A DNA stretch of 64,000 bases from Acinetobacter apis (GTDB taxonomy: Bacteria; Pseudomonadota; Gammaproteobacteria; Pseudomonadales; Moraxellaceae), in assembly GCF_900197575.1 (NCBI RefSeq), contig NZ_FZLN01000001.1, positions 806,001 through 870,000 on the forward strand. Reading direction: 5' to 3'. Below, piece by piece: positions 36,729-47,942 of the stretch; the first letter of the stretch is position 1; each line of letters starts with the position of its first letter. The position numbers were made by a program, and so were the translations under genes. The notes beneath the pieces are model-generated. The model searched no databases. It was not told the origin of the DNA and worked only from the letters and a program-made list of their open reading frames with translations.

Positions 36729-36757
36729 TTGGTCATAGTGTGATTTTTCGCTATACT
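36729..36757 (+). promoter_or_regulatory. Predicted sigma-70 promoter of alaS
   Basis: TTGGTC, 17 bases, TATACT, about 95 bases before the alaS start codon. Good spacing and a strong -10. Confidence 0.55.
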
Positions 36758-36855
36758 TCAAAGCTTTGAAATTTAACGATTGAACCACCAAATCAAGCAT
36801 TGTACAAATAAAGTTTTGATTGGCAATCTTATTAAACCAAATGGAGTGACTTGTT

Positions 36856-39501
36856 GTGAGTACACGTGTTATGACGTCCGCTGAAATTCGTGAAGCCTTT
36901 TTGCACTTTTTTGAAACTAAAGGGCATACACGCGTTGCATCGAGTTCTCTCGTTCCCGCGAATGATCCAACCTTGCTATTTAATAATGCAGGGATGAATC
37001 AATTTAAAGATTGTCTACTTGGTTTAGAAGATCGTGGCTATGTCCGTGCCACTTCAGCACAAAAATGCGTCCGCGCAGGTGGTAAGCACAATGACTTAGA
37101 CAATGTAGGTTATACAGCACGCCATCATACTTTCTTTGAAATGCTTGGAAACTTTTCATTTGGTGATTACTTTAAACGTGAAGCCATTGGTTTTGCATGG
37201 GAATTTTTAACTACTGCTTTAGCACTGCCTAAAGATCGTCTTTATGTCACCATTTACCATACCGATGATGAAGCATTTGATATTTGGAACAAAGACATTG
37301 GTTTAGCGCCTGAACGTATTATCCGTATTGGTGACAACAAAGGCGGACCATATGCATCAGATAACTTTTGGGCAATGGGTGATACAGGTCCTTGTGGACC
37401 ATGTTCGGAAATATTTTATGACCACGGCGAACACATTTGGGGTGGTCTACCTGGCTCACCGGAAGAAGATGGCGACCGCTTTATTGAAATTTGGAACAAC
37501 GTATTTATGCAGTTTAACCGAACTGCTGATGGGCAACTTGAACCGCTCCCTGCACCATCTGTCGATACAGGAATGGGATTAGAGCGTATTTCTGCCATCT
37601 TACAACATGTCAATTCAAACTATGATATTGACCTGTTCAAACATTTAATTACTCATGCAGCACAAATTGTTGGTGTCGAAAACCAAGACCAACCATCATT
37701 ACGTGTTATTGCAGACCATGCACGTTCATGCAGCTTTTTAATTGCTGACGGTGTCACACCTGGTAATGAAGGTCGTGGCTATGTATTACGCCGTATTATC
37801 CGCCGTGCTATTCGTCATGGTCACAAGTTAGGCGCAACAGGTACATTCTTCTATCAAATGTTACAGCCATTAACTGATGTGATGGGTGATGCCTACCCTC
37901 AATTAATGGAGAGTCGTGAGCGTATTGAAGCCGCATTAATTAAAGAAGAAGAACAGTTTGCTAAAACCTTAGAGCAAGGTTTAAAAGTACTTGAACACGA
38001 ATTAACACAAATTCAAGGCACTGTGATTCCTGGTGCTGTGGTATTTAAGCTATATGACACATATGGTTTCCCTGCAGATTTAACAGCAGATATTGCACGT
38101 GAGCGTGACTTAACTATTGATGAAGCAGGCTTTGAAACTGAAATGTCTGCACAGCGTCAACGCGCACGTGATGCTGGAAAATTCAGTGTAGATTACAACA
38201 GCATTGTTAAAGTCGACACAGCCACAACCTTTGAAGGTTATCAATCAACCCAAGGTGAAAGCCAAATCATCGCGATCTATAAAGATGGTAAAGCTGTGAC
38301 TGAACTGTCTGAGGGTGATGAAGCACTTATCGTTTTAAACAAAACTCCGTTTTATGCAGAAAGTGGTGGTCAAGTTGGTGACACAGGTACACTGAAAAAT
38401 GATACAGGTATTTTTGAAGTCAATGACACACAAAAATCAGGTCATGCATTTATTCATCAAGGTGTTGTAACCGTTGGACAACTGAGTATTAACCAAGCGG
38501 TTGCTGCACGTGTAGATCATGAATTACGTGCTGCGATTTCAAAACATCACTCAGCAACCCATTTATTACATGCTGCGTTAAGAGAAGTACTTGGTACACA
38601 TGTAACGCAAAAAGGTTCATTGGTTGCCTCTAATATCTTACGCTTTGACTTTTCACACGAACAACCTGTCACTTTTGACGAGATTCAACGTATCGAACGT
38701 TTAGTCAATCGTGAAGTTATTGCCAATACAGCCGTGATCACTGAGGTTTTAGATATTGAAACCGCAAAAACCAAAGGTGCAATGATGCTTTTTGGTGAAA
38801 AATATGGTGAGACTGTCCGTGTACTCACGATGGGTACGGTCCAAGATGAACGTCCATTCTCAGTTGAGCTATGCGGTGGTATTCATGTCGAGCGTACTGG
38901 TGAAATTGGTTTAATCAAAATCACTTCAGAAAGTGGTGTTGCAGCTGGTGTACGCCGTATAGAAGCTGTCACAGGTTTAAATGCATTGAATGCAGTGCAA
39001 AAAACTGACACGACGCTACAACAAATTAACACCTTATTAAAAGCACAAAAAGATCAAACGCTTGAAAAAGTCAATGCAGCTGTTGAGCATAGTCATCAAT
39101 TGCAAAAGCAAATTGAGCAGCTCAATCAAAAACTGGCGAATTTACAAGCTGTTGAGCTATTAAACCAAGTCAAAGAGATTCAAGGTCGTGCGACTTTAGT
39201 CGCAACACTGCAAAATATGGACGCAAAATCACTGCGCCATTTACATGACAGTGTAAAATCGAAGCTTGATAATGCTGTGATTGTGTTCGCAGGGATACAA
39301 GATGACAAAGTTAGCTTGTTAGCCTCTGTGGCACAATCTTTGACAGCAACGTTAAAAGCAGGCGACATCATCAAGCATCTCAGCACTGAGCTGGGCGGTA
39401 AAGGTGGTGGGAAACCTGACTTAGCACAAGGTGGCGCGCCACTCAACGAGAAGTTTGATCAAGTGATTGCAGCACTACCTGCTTGGCTTGAAACTCACTA
39501 A
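36856..39501 (+). CDS. alaS: Alanyl-tRNA synthetase
   Basis: 881 residues, normal. Class II catalytic core ([51 protein letters not shown]), editing domain with zinc motif ([12 protein letters not shown] and ELCGGIHV), and C-Ala domain with [15 protein letters not shown] is the start; GGAG lies nine bases upstream, and the downstream ATG (36871) has no such signal. Charges tRNA-Ala and edits Ser/Gly mischarging. First gene of the alaS-lysC-csrA cluster shared with Pseudomonas. Confidence 0.98.
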   Translation: MSTRVMTSAEIREAFLHFFETKGHTRVASSSLVPANDPTLLFNNAGMNQFKDCLLGLEDRGYVRATSAQKCVRAGGKHNDLDNVGYTARHHTFFEMLGNFSFGDYFKREAIGFAWEFLTTALALPKDRLYVTIYHTDDEAFDIWNKDIGLAPERIIRIGDNKGGPYASDNFWAMGDTGPCGPCSEIFYDHGEHIWGGLPGSPEEDGDRFIEIWNNVFMQFNRTADGQLEPLPAPSVDTGMGLERISAILQHVNSNYDIDLFKHLITHAAQIVGVENQDQPSLRVIADHARSCSFLIADGVTPGNEGRGYVLRRIIRRAIRHGHKLGATGTFFYQMLQPLTDVMGDAYPQLMESRERIEAALIKEEEQFAKTLEQGLKVLEHELTQIQGTVIPGAVVFKLYDTYGFPADLTADIARERDLTIDEAGFETEMSAQRQRARDAGKFSVDYNSIVKVDTATTFEGYQSTQGESQIIAIYKDGKAVTELSEGDEALIVLNKTPFYAESGGQVGDTGTLKNDTGIFEVNDTQKSGHAFIHQGVVTVGQLSINQAVAARVDHELRAAISKHHSATHLLHAALREVLGTHVTQKGSLVASNILRFDFSHEQPVTFDEIQRIERLVNREVIANTAVITEVLDIETAKTKGAMMLFGEKYGETVRVLTMGTVQDERPFSVELCGGIHVERTGEIGLIKITSESGVAAGVRRIEAVTGLNALNAVQKTDTTLQQINTLLKAQKDQTLEKVNAAVEHSHQLQKQIEQLNQKLANLQAVELLNQVKEIQGRATLVATLQNMDAKSLRHLHDSVKSKLDNAVIVFAGIQDDKVSLLASVAQSLTATLKAGDIIKHLSTELGGKGGGKPDLAQGGAPLNEKFDQVIAALPAWLETH

Positions 39502-39567
39502 ACTTCAATTTTGTGTAATTGACCGACCCTAAATGCCTCTTAGGGTCATGGCTTATATGGAATCATT

Positions 39568-40848
39568 ATGGCATTAATCGTTCAAAAATATGGTGGTACT
39601 TCAATGGGGACACCTGAGCGCATTTTAAATGTAGCTCACCGTGTAAAGCGTTGGCACGATCACGGTCACAAAATTGTAATTGTTGTTTCAGCAATGAGCG
39701 GAGAAACCAACCGTTTACTTGCGCTTGCAAAAGCAATTACCGCAACCCCTGAACCTCGTGAACTTGATCAAATGGTTTCGACCGGTGAACAAGTTACGAT
39801 TTCCATGCTAGCCATGGCACTCAATTCAATTGGTGTGCAAGCTAAATCATATACTGGACGTCAAGTTGGTATTAAAACTGACAACTCATTTACCAAAGCA
39901 CGCATTGAATCTATTGATACTGATGTAATGACTACGGACTTAAATGAGGGCAAAGTGATTGTTGTAGCTGGCTTCCAAGGTATTGATGCTGTGGGTAATA
40001 CCACAACATTAGGTCGTGGTGGTTCAGATACCACAGGTGTTGCCCTTGCAGCAGCATTAAAAGCAGACGAATGTCAAATTTATACTGATGTGGATGGTGT
40101 ATATACCACAGATCCACGTGTCGTATCTAAAGCGAAAAAAATTGACCGAATTTCTTTTGAAGAAATGCTAGAAATGGCATCATTAGGTTCTAAAGTATTA
40201 CAAATTCGCTCTGTCGAATTTGCGGGGAAATACCAAGTACCATTACGTGTATTATCAAGTTTTGATAATGACAACGATGGCGCATTTGACGAAGACTTTA
40301 AACAAAACGTGGGTACATTAATTACTACTGAGGCAGCACATAATATGGAACAACCGATCATTTCAGGCATTGCATTTAACCGTGACGAAGCGAAACTGAC
40401 TATTCTAGGTGTTCCTGATGAGCCAGGTATCGCGTCTAAAATCTTATCGCCAATCAGTGCAGCCAATATTGAAGTAGATATGATTGTACAAAACATCGAA
40501 GAAGATGGTACAACCGATTTTACATTCACTGTGAACCGTGCTGATTTTGCCAAAGCAAAACATATTCTTGATGATATCTCAACAACCATTAAAGCACGCG
40601 AAGTGGCTGGTCGTGAAGATATTGTAAAAGTGTCTATCGTGGGTGTGGGTATGCGTTCGCATGCTGGGGTTGCAAGTAAAATGTTTACTGCACTTGCTGA
40701 AGAAGGCATTAATATTTTAATGATTTCAACATCAGAAATTAAAGTATCTGTTTTAATTGATGAGAATTATTTAGAGCTTGCAGTACGTTGTTTACACACC
40801 GCTTTCGGTCTTGACCGTGAACATGGTGAAAGCAGCGCACGCGCATAA
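39568..40848 (+). CDS. lysC: Aspartate kinase
   Basis: 426 residues. KYGGTSMGTPERI at the N-terminus, VSAMSGETNRL, GRGGSDTTGVALAAAL, and TDVDGVYTTDPRV for the kinase; two ACT domains in the C-terminal 150 residues (LTILGVPDEPGIASKIL and VSIVGVGMRSHAGVASKMF). It phosphorylates aspartate to open the lysine, threonine and methionine branch, with feedback by lysine/threonine through the ACT domains. Length and alpha/beta organisation match the Pseudomonas-type enzyme; as there, csrA follows. Confidence 0.97.
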   Translation: MALIVQKYGGTSMGTPERILNVAHRVKRWHDHGHKIVIVVSAMSGETNRLLALAKAITATPEPRELDQMVSTGEQVTISMLAMALNSIGVQAKSYTGRQVGIKTDNSFTKARIESIDTDVMTTDLNEGKVIVVAGFQGIDAVGNTTTLGRGGSDTTGVALAAALKADECQIYTDVDGVYTTDPRVVSKAKKIDRISFEEMLEMASLGSKVLQIRSVEFAGKYQVPLRVLSSFDNDNDGAFDEDFKQNVGTLITTEAAHNMEQPIISGIAFNRDEAKLTILGVPDEPGIASKILSPISAANIEVDMIVQNIEEDGTTDFTFTVNRADFAKAKHILDDISTTIKAREVAGREDIVKVSIVGVGMRSHAGVASKMFTALAEEGINILMISTSEIKVSVLIDENYLELAVRCLHTAFGLDREHGESSARA

Positions 40849-41083
40849 TCTTAAAATATTTTATCTAAATCTGAAATAAATTTTGAGCCACTCTATTTTA
40901 TATAAAGTGGCTCTGTTATATTAGATGGTATATTTTTAGGAATACGACTGAAACCAATGTATATCCATTCCCTATGGGTATCTGGTGTTTTCTATTGTTC
41001 CTTATGGTCGTGGTTCACTTTTTGCGTATTTTAAAAAATAAGTAAAAATAACTGCAGGTTTAGCGCTTAGCAAGGAGATAAAC

Positions 41084-41329
41084 ATTCTGACTCGACGTGT
41101 CGGAGAAACTTTAATGATTGGGGATCAAGTCAGTGTGACAGTGCTTGGTGTAAAAGGTAACCAAGTCCGCATTGGTGTGAATGCGCCTAAAGAAGTTTCT
41201 GTACATCGTGAAGAAATTTATCAACGCATTCAACATGAAAGAGCAATGCATGAACATCTTCAACAGATTGATCAAGAGTACCAGCCTTCTTTTTATGATG
41301 ATGGTAATCAAAACAAATTTAACCGATAA
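41084..41329 (+). CDS. csrA: Carbon storage regulator CsrA (apparent ATT start)
   Basis: From 41084 the frame reads [19 protein letters not shown], the conserved CsrA N-terminus, then [20 protein letters not shown] and [13 protein letters not shown] at 41114 would remove the first beta strand, which holds RNA-contact residues such as the Arg in LTRR, so it is not a credible start. Back to the in-frame stop at 41039 there is no ATG, GTG or TTG. AAGGAG (41072-41077) is six bases before ATT (41084) and nine before CTG (41087). The product is 81 residues. CsrA binds GGA motifs in mRNA leaders to control carbon flow, motility and biofilm. Extended C-terminal tail rich in Gln, Asp and Asn. Confidence 0.8.
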   Translation: MLTRRVGETLMIGDQVSVTVLGVKGNQVRIGVNAPKEVSVHREEIYQRIQHERAMHEHLQQIDQEYQPSFYDDGNQNKFNR

Positions 41330-41360
41330 CTTCTGCATAGAATAATTATCTAGGTTAAAT

Positions 41361-41392
41361 ATTAAAAGCGACGATTAAGCGTCGCTTTTAAT
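41361..41392. terminator. Bidirectional terminator between csrA and rnhB
   Basis: Arms AAAAGCGACG and CGTCGCTTTT with loop ATTAAG. The rnhB TAA stop sits in the loop, so the hairpin also codes the last residues of RNase HII. Confidence 0.85.
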
Positions 41393-41974
41393 ATGTTGAG
41401 CTGCTTGAAATTCCTCATGCGCTTTTTTAACAGGCTTGTAGCTATACCGATGTTCAGGTATAACACCATGCTCAGCCATTGCAAGCAAATGGGCTTTTGT
41501 AGGATAGCCCTTATGCTTTGCAAAACCATAAGCTGGATATTGCTGATCTAATAACACCATTTGCCGATCACGGGTTACTTTGGCTAAAATACTCGCTGCA
41601 CTGATTTCCTGATGCAAAAAGTCACCATTAATAATGGCTTCACACGTAACATCAAGATCTTTAATACAATGATTTCCATCAACACGCACCAATTCAGGTG
41701 TGATAGTTAAACCAGCGACCGCACGGCGCATTGCTAAAAAAGTCGCTTGTAAAATATTCAGCTCATCAATTTCAAGGTGTGATGCTTCCGCAACAGACCA
41801 TGCCAATGCTTTTTGCTGAATTTCAATGAAAAGTTGCTCTCTTTTCTTTTCAGTTAACTTTTTAGAATCATTTAATCCAACAATCGGCTGATTTGGATCT
41901 AAAATGACAGCAGCAGCCACAACAGAGCCCACTAAAGGACCACGTCCTGCTTCATCTACCCCAGCTATTCGCAT
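41375..41974 (-). CDS. rnhB: Ribonuclease HII
   Basis: 199 residues. Starts [19 protein letters not shown] with the catalytic Asp-Glu pair in [31 protein letters not shown] and [25 protein letters not shown] complete the RNase HII set. It removes ribonucleotides from DNA. The N-terminus is short, as in Pseudomonas. Its ATG overlaps the stop of the upstream lipoprotein gene by one base (TAATG), so the two are coupled. Its stop lies in the loop of the terminator shared with csrA. Confidence 0.96.
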   Translation of the reverse strand: MRIAGVDEAGRGPLVGSVVAAAVILDPNQPIVGLNDSKKLTEKKREQLFIEIQQKALAWSVAEASHLEIDELNILQATFLAMRRAVAGLTITPELVRVDGNHCIKDLDVTCEAIINGDFLHQEISAASILAKVTRDRQMVLLDQQYPAYGFAKHKGYPTKAHLLAMAEHGVIPEHRYSYKPVKKAHEEFQAAQHIKSDA

Positions 41975-42363
41975 TATTTACTGACTTCAGCTAAACATGT
42001 GGTAATGGTTTTATCAATTGCTTTAGCAGCAATTTGTGTCCGCGCTTGAGTATTAAATGCAGCATTTGCAAGATCTACAGCCGTCACGCTCTCTGGTGCT
42101 TTATCACTGACACAACCACATACTTTTGTTTGTACATTTTGTTGTTGTTCTGACGTCATGGCTTGGCTTGCTGTTTTCCAAATGGTCATATTATTAAGTT
42201 CATTGACACATTTTGCATTTACAGCCATTTTTAACGCAGATACACCCAATTGTTGAGTTGTACTTTGACCACCAGCTGGAGTGCTCGCTGCACCATCACC
42301 ACCTGTTGCACATGCAGACAACATCATAACCAAAGGGCATAAAATCAAAATTTTTTTCAACAT
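41974..42363 (-). CDS. Small cysteine-containing lipoprotein
   Basis: Family not recognised. About 129 residues from ATG 42363; the frame extends 15 codons further upstream without family or leader sense. [18 protein letters not shown] is a lipoprotein signal with lipobox LSAC (Cys18). The mature part carries four cysteines ([25 protein letters not shown]) that could pair. Overlaps rnhB by one base, so it may be co-transcribed. Probably anchored to the outer membrane. Confidence 0.8.
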   Translation of the reverse strand: MLKKILILCPLVMMLSACATGGDGAASTPAGGQSTTQQLGVSALKMAVNAKCVNELNNMTIWKTASQAMTSEQQQNVQTKVCGCVSDKAPESVTAVDLANAAFNTQARTQIAAKAIDKTITTCLAEVSK

Positions 42364-42554
42364 AATTCCATTACTCAAACTTATATATTTATAAAGAGTA
42401 TTGTGCACACATCATTTTAATAAAGTATTTCGATATGTATCTCAATGCTCATATTTAAAGCAAATATTCATGACGATGTTTAGTTTTTGTAGTACCCGTA
42501 ACAATTAATGTATTTTATGTTAATTACATTGTGATTAAAGCCACTATTTATACA

Positions 42555-42588
42555 TAAAAAAATCTGGTGAGTTTAATCACCAGATTTT
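42555..42588 (-). terminator. Terminator of the adenine deaminase gene
   Basis: Arms AAATCTGGTGA and TCACCAGATTT around GTTTAA; on the minus strand a run of T follows. Confidence 0.85.
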
Positions 42589-42597
42589 GATACACAC

Positions 42598-43611
<1,014 letters not shown>

Positions 43612-43622
43612 TTATCTTTCAT

Positions 43623-43656
43623 AATAAAAAAGGGTGTAAATTAATTACACCCTTGT
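43623..43656 (-). terminator. Terminator of the NCS2 permease gene
   Basis: Arms AAGGGTGTAA and TTACACCCTT around ATTAA; T-run on the minus strand. Lies 18 bases after the permease stop. Confidence 0.82.
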
Positions 43657-43673
43657 TAACTTCATGGTGTTAG

Positions 43674-44996
43674 TTAGCCACCAAATAATGCAAATTTCAA
43701 GACCCATAGTCCAGCAATAATCCATGCCATCCAGTGCACAGAAGCAGCTTTACCTGTAAGTAATTTAATGACCGCATAGCTGATAAATCCAACTGCAATA
43801 CCGTCTGCAATCGAATATGTAAATGGCATGAAAACAATTGTTAGAAAGGCCGGTACAGCTTCCGTAATATCTTCCCAATCAATTTTAGTGATGCCTTGGA
43901 TCATGAGCACAGCAACAAATAAAAGTGCAGGCGCCGTTGCAAAAGCAGGTACTGATTGTGCGAGTGGTGATAAGAATAAACAACCTAAAAATAACACAGC
44001 AACAACAACAGCAGTTAATCCTGTACGCCCACCAGCCGCGACACCAGATGCTGATTCAATATATGGTGTTGTTGATGAAGTTCCCATAGCAGCACCAGCA
44101 ACAATCGCTGTTGAATCTGCCATTAATACTTTTTTCAAGCGTGGGATTTCACCATCATCTTTAATAATGCCTGCGCGGTGTGCAACACCAACCAATGTCC
44201 CTGTAGAATCAAATAAATCAACCAAGAAAAAGACAAAAATGACACCAATCATGGTCGCAGTAAATAGACCTGAAAAATCCATTTGTAAGAATGTTGGGGC
44301 AACAGATGGAATTGCGCCAATCACACCTTTAAACTCATTTAAGCCCATTAACGTTGCAATTACTGTAATAATGAGAATACTGATAATAATTGCACCACGT
44401 ACACGGAATTGATGCAAAGCAACAGTCAAAAACAGCCCAAGCATCGCAAGCAGTGCTTTCGGATCTTTAATATCGCCTAATCCTACTGTAGTTGCTTGAT
44501 TAGCAACAATGATGCCGGCATTTTTTAAAGCAACAAGCGCCAAAAAGAGTCCAATACCACCGCCAATCGCAAATTTTAATGACAATGGAATTGCATTCAC
44601 AATTAATTCACGTACACGTACCAAGCTAATTACAATAAACACAATCCCTGACATGAACACAGCAGCAAGTGCAGTTTGCCAAGGAATATTCATTCCTAAA
44701 CAGACAGAATAAGCAAAGTAAGCATTTAACCCCATGCCTGGCGCCAATGCGATTGGGTAATTTGCAAGAAGCCCCATCACCAAACAGCCAGTCGCTGCAG
44801 CAATACATGTCGCAACAAACACAGCACCATGATCCATACCTGTTGCAGATAAAATCAATGGGTTAACAATAATGATATAACACATGGTTAAAAAAGTAGT
44901 TAACCCTGCGATCGCTTCAGTTTTCACGGAAGTATTGTTATCTTTTAATTTAAAAAGACGCTCAAATAAACCATGAGAAGATTGAGGAGTCGCCAT
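43674..44996 (-). CDS. NCS2-family (AzgA-like) purine permease
   Basis: 440 residues and about 12-14 membrane segments. Family blocks: GLTTFLTMCYIIIVNPLIL, AATGCLVMGLLANYPIALAPGMGLNAYFAYSV, FFLVDLFDSTGTLVGVAHRAG, GTSSTTPYIESASGVAAGGRTGLTAV. This is the AzgA branch of the NCS2 permeases (adenine, guanine, hypoxanthine). With the adjacent adenine deaminase it would form a purine uptake and salvage pair. Long leader region upstream; no purine riboswitch found. Confidence 0.92.
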   Translation of the reverse strand: MATPQSSHGLFERLFKLKDNNTSVKTEAIAGLTTFLTMCYIIIVNPLILSATGMDHGAVFVATCIAAATGCLVMGLLANYPIALAPGMGLNAYFAYSVCLGMNIPWQTALAAVFMSGIVFIVISLVRVRELIVNAIPLSLKFAIGGGIGLFLALVALKNAGIIVANQATTVGLGDIKDPKALLAMLGLFLTVALHQFRVRGAIIISILIITVIATLMGLNEFKGVIGAIPSVAPTFLQMDFSGLFTATMIGVIFVFFLVDLFDSTGTLVGVAHRAGIIKDDGEIPRLKKVLMADSTAIVAGAAMGTSSTTPYIESASGVAAGGRTGLTAVVVAVLFLGCLFLSPLAQSVPAFATAPALLFVAVLMIQGITKIDWEDITEAVPAFLTIVFMPFTYSIADGIAVGFISYAVIKLLTGKAASVHWMAWIIAGLWVLKFALFGG

Positions 44997-45361
44997 ACAA
45001 AAGCCTCTGTTAAATATTTCACTTGCTCAGTGTTGCGCTGTCTTTTATGCTAAAGGCAGCATACAGCCTGAGAATACATCCATTTCGTTGCGCAATTTAA
45101 AGCAAGAATAATGCCACCTAAGACAAACCATGCGTTTTATTGCGAATTCACTGATAATTTCGTGTACATATAGCAAAACTCATTGCCACCTAACGCAAGC
45201 TATAAAACAGTGTATAGCGGTCATTTGGTCATTGATTTTGGCAGTAGATGTATTACTTTTGTTATCATACCATAAGTCTATTCACGGTATAAAAAGTCTA
45301 AAATCAGCCTATTTAAAATAGCCTTATATTTCAGTAATTTATTGTGAATGAGTTTTTTAGA
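44997..45361. other. 365-bp leader/promoter region of the purine permease
   Basis: Non-coding. Contains two copies of TGCCACCTAA (45112-45121 and 45184-45193; TTAGGTGGCA on the gene's strand), 72 bp apart. GTTGCGC also occurs twice, near 45033 and 45087. No riboswitch consensus or ORF seen. The right end lies after the convergent prmC side. Confidence 0.5.
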
Positions 45362-46186
45362 TTATTTCTTCAATTGCGCAAATGTTACCCGATCATTGCC
45401 TGCATAATCAGGAATTGTTTCAATTGAAGAAAAACCGGCCGATAAAAAAATATCTTGTACAGCATGTTTTTGATCATAACCATGTTCAATCACAAGCCAA
45501 CCATTTTGCGTTAACCAATCTACAGCTTGGGTAATAATGGTTTGAATATCTGCTAAGCCATTCCCGACACTGACCAGTGCACGAGATGGCTCTGCGGTGA
45601 GTTGCAATAAATGTTGATCATTCTCTGCAATATAAGGTGGGTTTGATACAATTAAATCAAATTGTTGTTTAGGAATCTGCGCATACCATTCGCTGCATAT
45701 AAACTGTACATGACTTAATTGATGACGAAGGGCATTTTCTTTTGCGACATTAAGCGTAGGCAGATAAATATCAGTGGCTAAAATGGACCATTTGGGGTAT
45801 TCACTTGCTAAAGCCAATGCAATCGCGCCTGTTCCTGTCCCTAAGTCTAAAACAGAAATCCCTTCGTTATCTAAAGATAAGCCAAGCACCGTTTCAATCA
45901 ATACCTCAGTATCAGGTCTTGGTACTAAAGTATCTTTTGTGACTTTAAGATCAAGCGTCCAAAATGGCTGCGTTCCTAAAATATAAGCAATCGGTTCATG
46001 CTGAGATAAGCGCATTAATCCATCTAAATACGCAACTCGTTCAGACTCCGTCAATTCACGATTAGTTGAAAGTTTTAATTCAAGCGCATTCACATCAAGA
46101 AGATGGCTCAGCAGCCATATTGCTTCTTGACGCTCATAACTATCCGGCTGACCACAAAGCGCCAAAGCCTGTGCTACATCCATCAT
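45362..46186 (-). CDS. prmC: Release factor glutamine methyltransferase PrmC
   Basis: 274 residues. N-terminal helical domain then SAM domain: LVPRPDTEVLIETVL, VLDLGTGTGAIALALASEYP, and catalytic DLIVSNPPYIAEND. Methylates the GGQ glutamine of RF1/RF2, matching the prfA gene whose stop overlaps its start by one base (TAATG). Normal length and order for prfA-prmC operons. Confidence 0.97.
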   Translation of the reverse strand: MMDVAQALALCGQPDSYERQEAIWLLSHLLDVNALELKLSTNRELTESERVAYLDGLMRLSQHEPIAYILGTQPFWTLDLKVTKDTLVPRPDTEVLIETVLGLSLDNEGISVLDLGTGTGAIALALASEYPKWSILATDIYLPTLNVAKENALRHQLSHVQFICSEWYAQIPKQQFDLIVSNPPYIAENDQHLLQLTAEPSRALVSVGNGLADIQTIITQAVDWLTQNGWLVIEHGYDQKHAVQDIFLSAGFSSIETIPDYAGNDRVTFAQLKK

Positions 46187-47274
46187 TAACCACCGTTTTG
46201 CTGAGCAATCATCGCCAATTGATCCGCTTGATATTCACGATGTAAACTGTCTAACAATTCAGTTAAGTCACCCTCGACAATGGCATCTAACTTATATAGC
46301 GTTAAATTGATACGATGATCTGTCATACGCCCTTGCGGATAGTTATAAGTACGAATTCGTTCTGAACGATCGCCTGAACCAACCAAATCACGGCGCATTT
46401 CTGATGTTGCACTTTCCTGAGCTTGTTTTTTTGCATTTTCTAAACGAGATGCCAGCAATGCCAAAGCTTTTGCTTTATTTTTATGCTGTGAACGCTCTTC
46501 TTGGCATTCAACAACGACACCTGATGGAATATGGGTAATTCGTACTGCAGAATCTGTTTTGTTGATATGCTGACCACCTGCACCTGAGGCACGATAGGTA
46601 TCAATTCTCAAATCTGAGTTATTAATTTCAACTGTTGTATCTATGTCCACCTCAGGTAAGATCGCCACGGTACATGCAGATGTATGGACTCGCCCTTGTG
46701 ACTCTGTTGCAGGCACACGCTGTACACGGTGTGCTCCACTTTCAAATTTCAAGCGACCGTAAACGCCTTCGCCATTTACACGGCAAATAATTTCTTTATA
46801 ACCACCATGTTCACCTTCATTTTCAGATAAAATTTCAATACGCCAGCCTTGCGTTTCAGCAAATTTACTGTACATACGGAATAAATCACCTGAGAAAATT
46901 GCAGCTTCATCACCACCAGTTCCCGCTCTAATCTCTAAATAAGCTGCATTAGCATCATTTGGGTCTTTCGGAATCATTAAAATATTTAATTGTTCTTCTA
47001 AATCTTTTAATAGATTTTGATTTTCACGGATTTCTTCTTGTGCCATTTCCTTAAAATCAGGATCACCAAGCATAGTTTCAGCGGTAACAATGTCTTCTTC
47101 AGCTTGACGATACTTATTCCAAAAGCTAGTCAATTCTGTTAAATCATTGTGCTCACGTGACAACTGACGAAAACGTTTATTATCAGAAATGACTTCAACA
47201 TCAGCGAGCAATGCTGTCAGCTCTTCATATCTATCAGAAAGTTGCTCTAAACGCAGACGTAACGACTCTTTCAT
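46186..47274 (-). CDS. prfA: Peptide chain release factor 1
   Basis: 362 residues. RF1 signatures: [19 protein letters not shown] with the PAT (PxT) anticodon-like motif that reads UAA and UAG, and [18 protein letters not shown] with GGQ for peptidyl hydrolysis. Domain 1 helices at the N-terminus ([20 protein letters not shown]). Partner PrmC follows directly. Strong identification. Confidence 0.98.
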   Translation of the reverse strand: MKESLRLRLEQLSDRYEELTALLADVEVISDNKRFRQLSREHNDLTELTSFWNKYRQAEEDIVTAETMLGDPDFKEMAQEEIRENQNLLKDLEEQLNILMIPKDPNDANAAYLEIRAGTGGDEAAIFSGDLFRMYSKFAETQGWRIEILSENEGEHGGYKEIICRVNGEGVYGRLKFESGAHRVQRVPATESQGRVHTSACTVAILPEVDIDTTVEINNSDLRIDTYRASGAGGQHINKTDSAVRITHIPSGVVVECQEERSQHKNKAKALALLASRLENAKKQAQESATSEMRRDLVGSGDRSERIRTYNYPQGRMTDHRINLTLYKLDAIVEGDLTELLDSLHREYQADQLAMIAQQNGG

Positions 47275-47942
47275 CTTTAACCATTCTCAAATAAAAAGAC
47301 CAAACAGCACCATCTGCTGATTGGTAAATAACATAAATTCCGCATAGTCTACCCATGATTGGTCTAAAATCATAGAAATATCCAAAACACGGCAACATGA
47401 AAGATAAAAAGCTTCTGCTGAATCTGATAAAGGAAACACCATTTACCCATTCAAAAAATTAAATAGCAATTGATACAGTCATCTGAATCAGGGTAATGGT
47501 ATGGGTGATCACTCTCTTGAATTATTTTAAAATTTAAAGTTATAAATATAGGCTTTAATAAGCATGCAATGCTCAGCGGTGTAAATTGTTTTGCGCTAAA
47601 TTATTTTACTTATCTATCTGATGTACCGCTATACCCTCGTTTTTGCCTGAAAACCAAAATACTAGTAATGACTATGTCATTACAAACTACTATTAAATGC
47701 TTTTTTAGACCATGAGTGTTTTAAATACAATGCAAAAAAGAGATTCAAGCTGTGAATAACTTAGGCTATATAGCTTGAATAATATAATTTTTATTACATC
47801 TAAAAACAGGTATTTACTACTATGAAGGATGCGATTCTATACCAAGCTTAATACCTTCTATTACGATGGCAATACATCACTATAATGCATTATTACATGC
47901 GTTATAGTATAACAAGCTTAATTTCACTCATAATGCAGTAAG
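47275..47942. other. 668-bp gene-free region between prfA and the M15-type gene
   Basis: AT-rich with no credible ORF. It contains a perfect palindrome GTAATGAC-TAT-GTCATTAC at 47665-47683, an inverted pair AGGTATT/AATACCT near 47810-47855, and CAAGCTTAAT twice (47843 and 47913). It should hold the promoter of prfA (-) and of the M15 gene (+). I see no tRNA or known RNA. Confidence 0.5.
47665..47683. promoter_or_regulatory. Perfect 8-bp inverted repeat, operator candidate
   Basis: GTAATGAC and GTCATTAC with a TAT spacer, 19 bp in all. Form and size match a dimeric repressor site. Its distance to either gene (about 260 and 390 bp) makes the target unclear. Confidence 0.4.

Noticed and set aside
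36856..36873. alaS start at ATG 36871 instead of GTG 36856
   Set aside because: GGAG is nine bases before the GTG, while the ATG has no ribosome site.
40080..40709. 209-aa ORF on the minus strand inside lysC
   Set aside because: It is fully antisense to a strongly conserved aspartate kinase; it has no ribosome site and serine/isoleucine-rich low-complexity composition typical of the reverse of a coding strand.
43828..44412. 194-aa ORF on the plus strand inside the NCS2 permease
   Set aside because: Antisense to a conserved membrane protein. Open frames are common opposite hydrophobic sequences; no start signals or family match.
44997..45361. Purine riboswitch before the NCS2 permease
   Set aside because: The conserved three-way-junction core is not visible on the minus strand.
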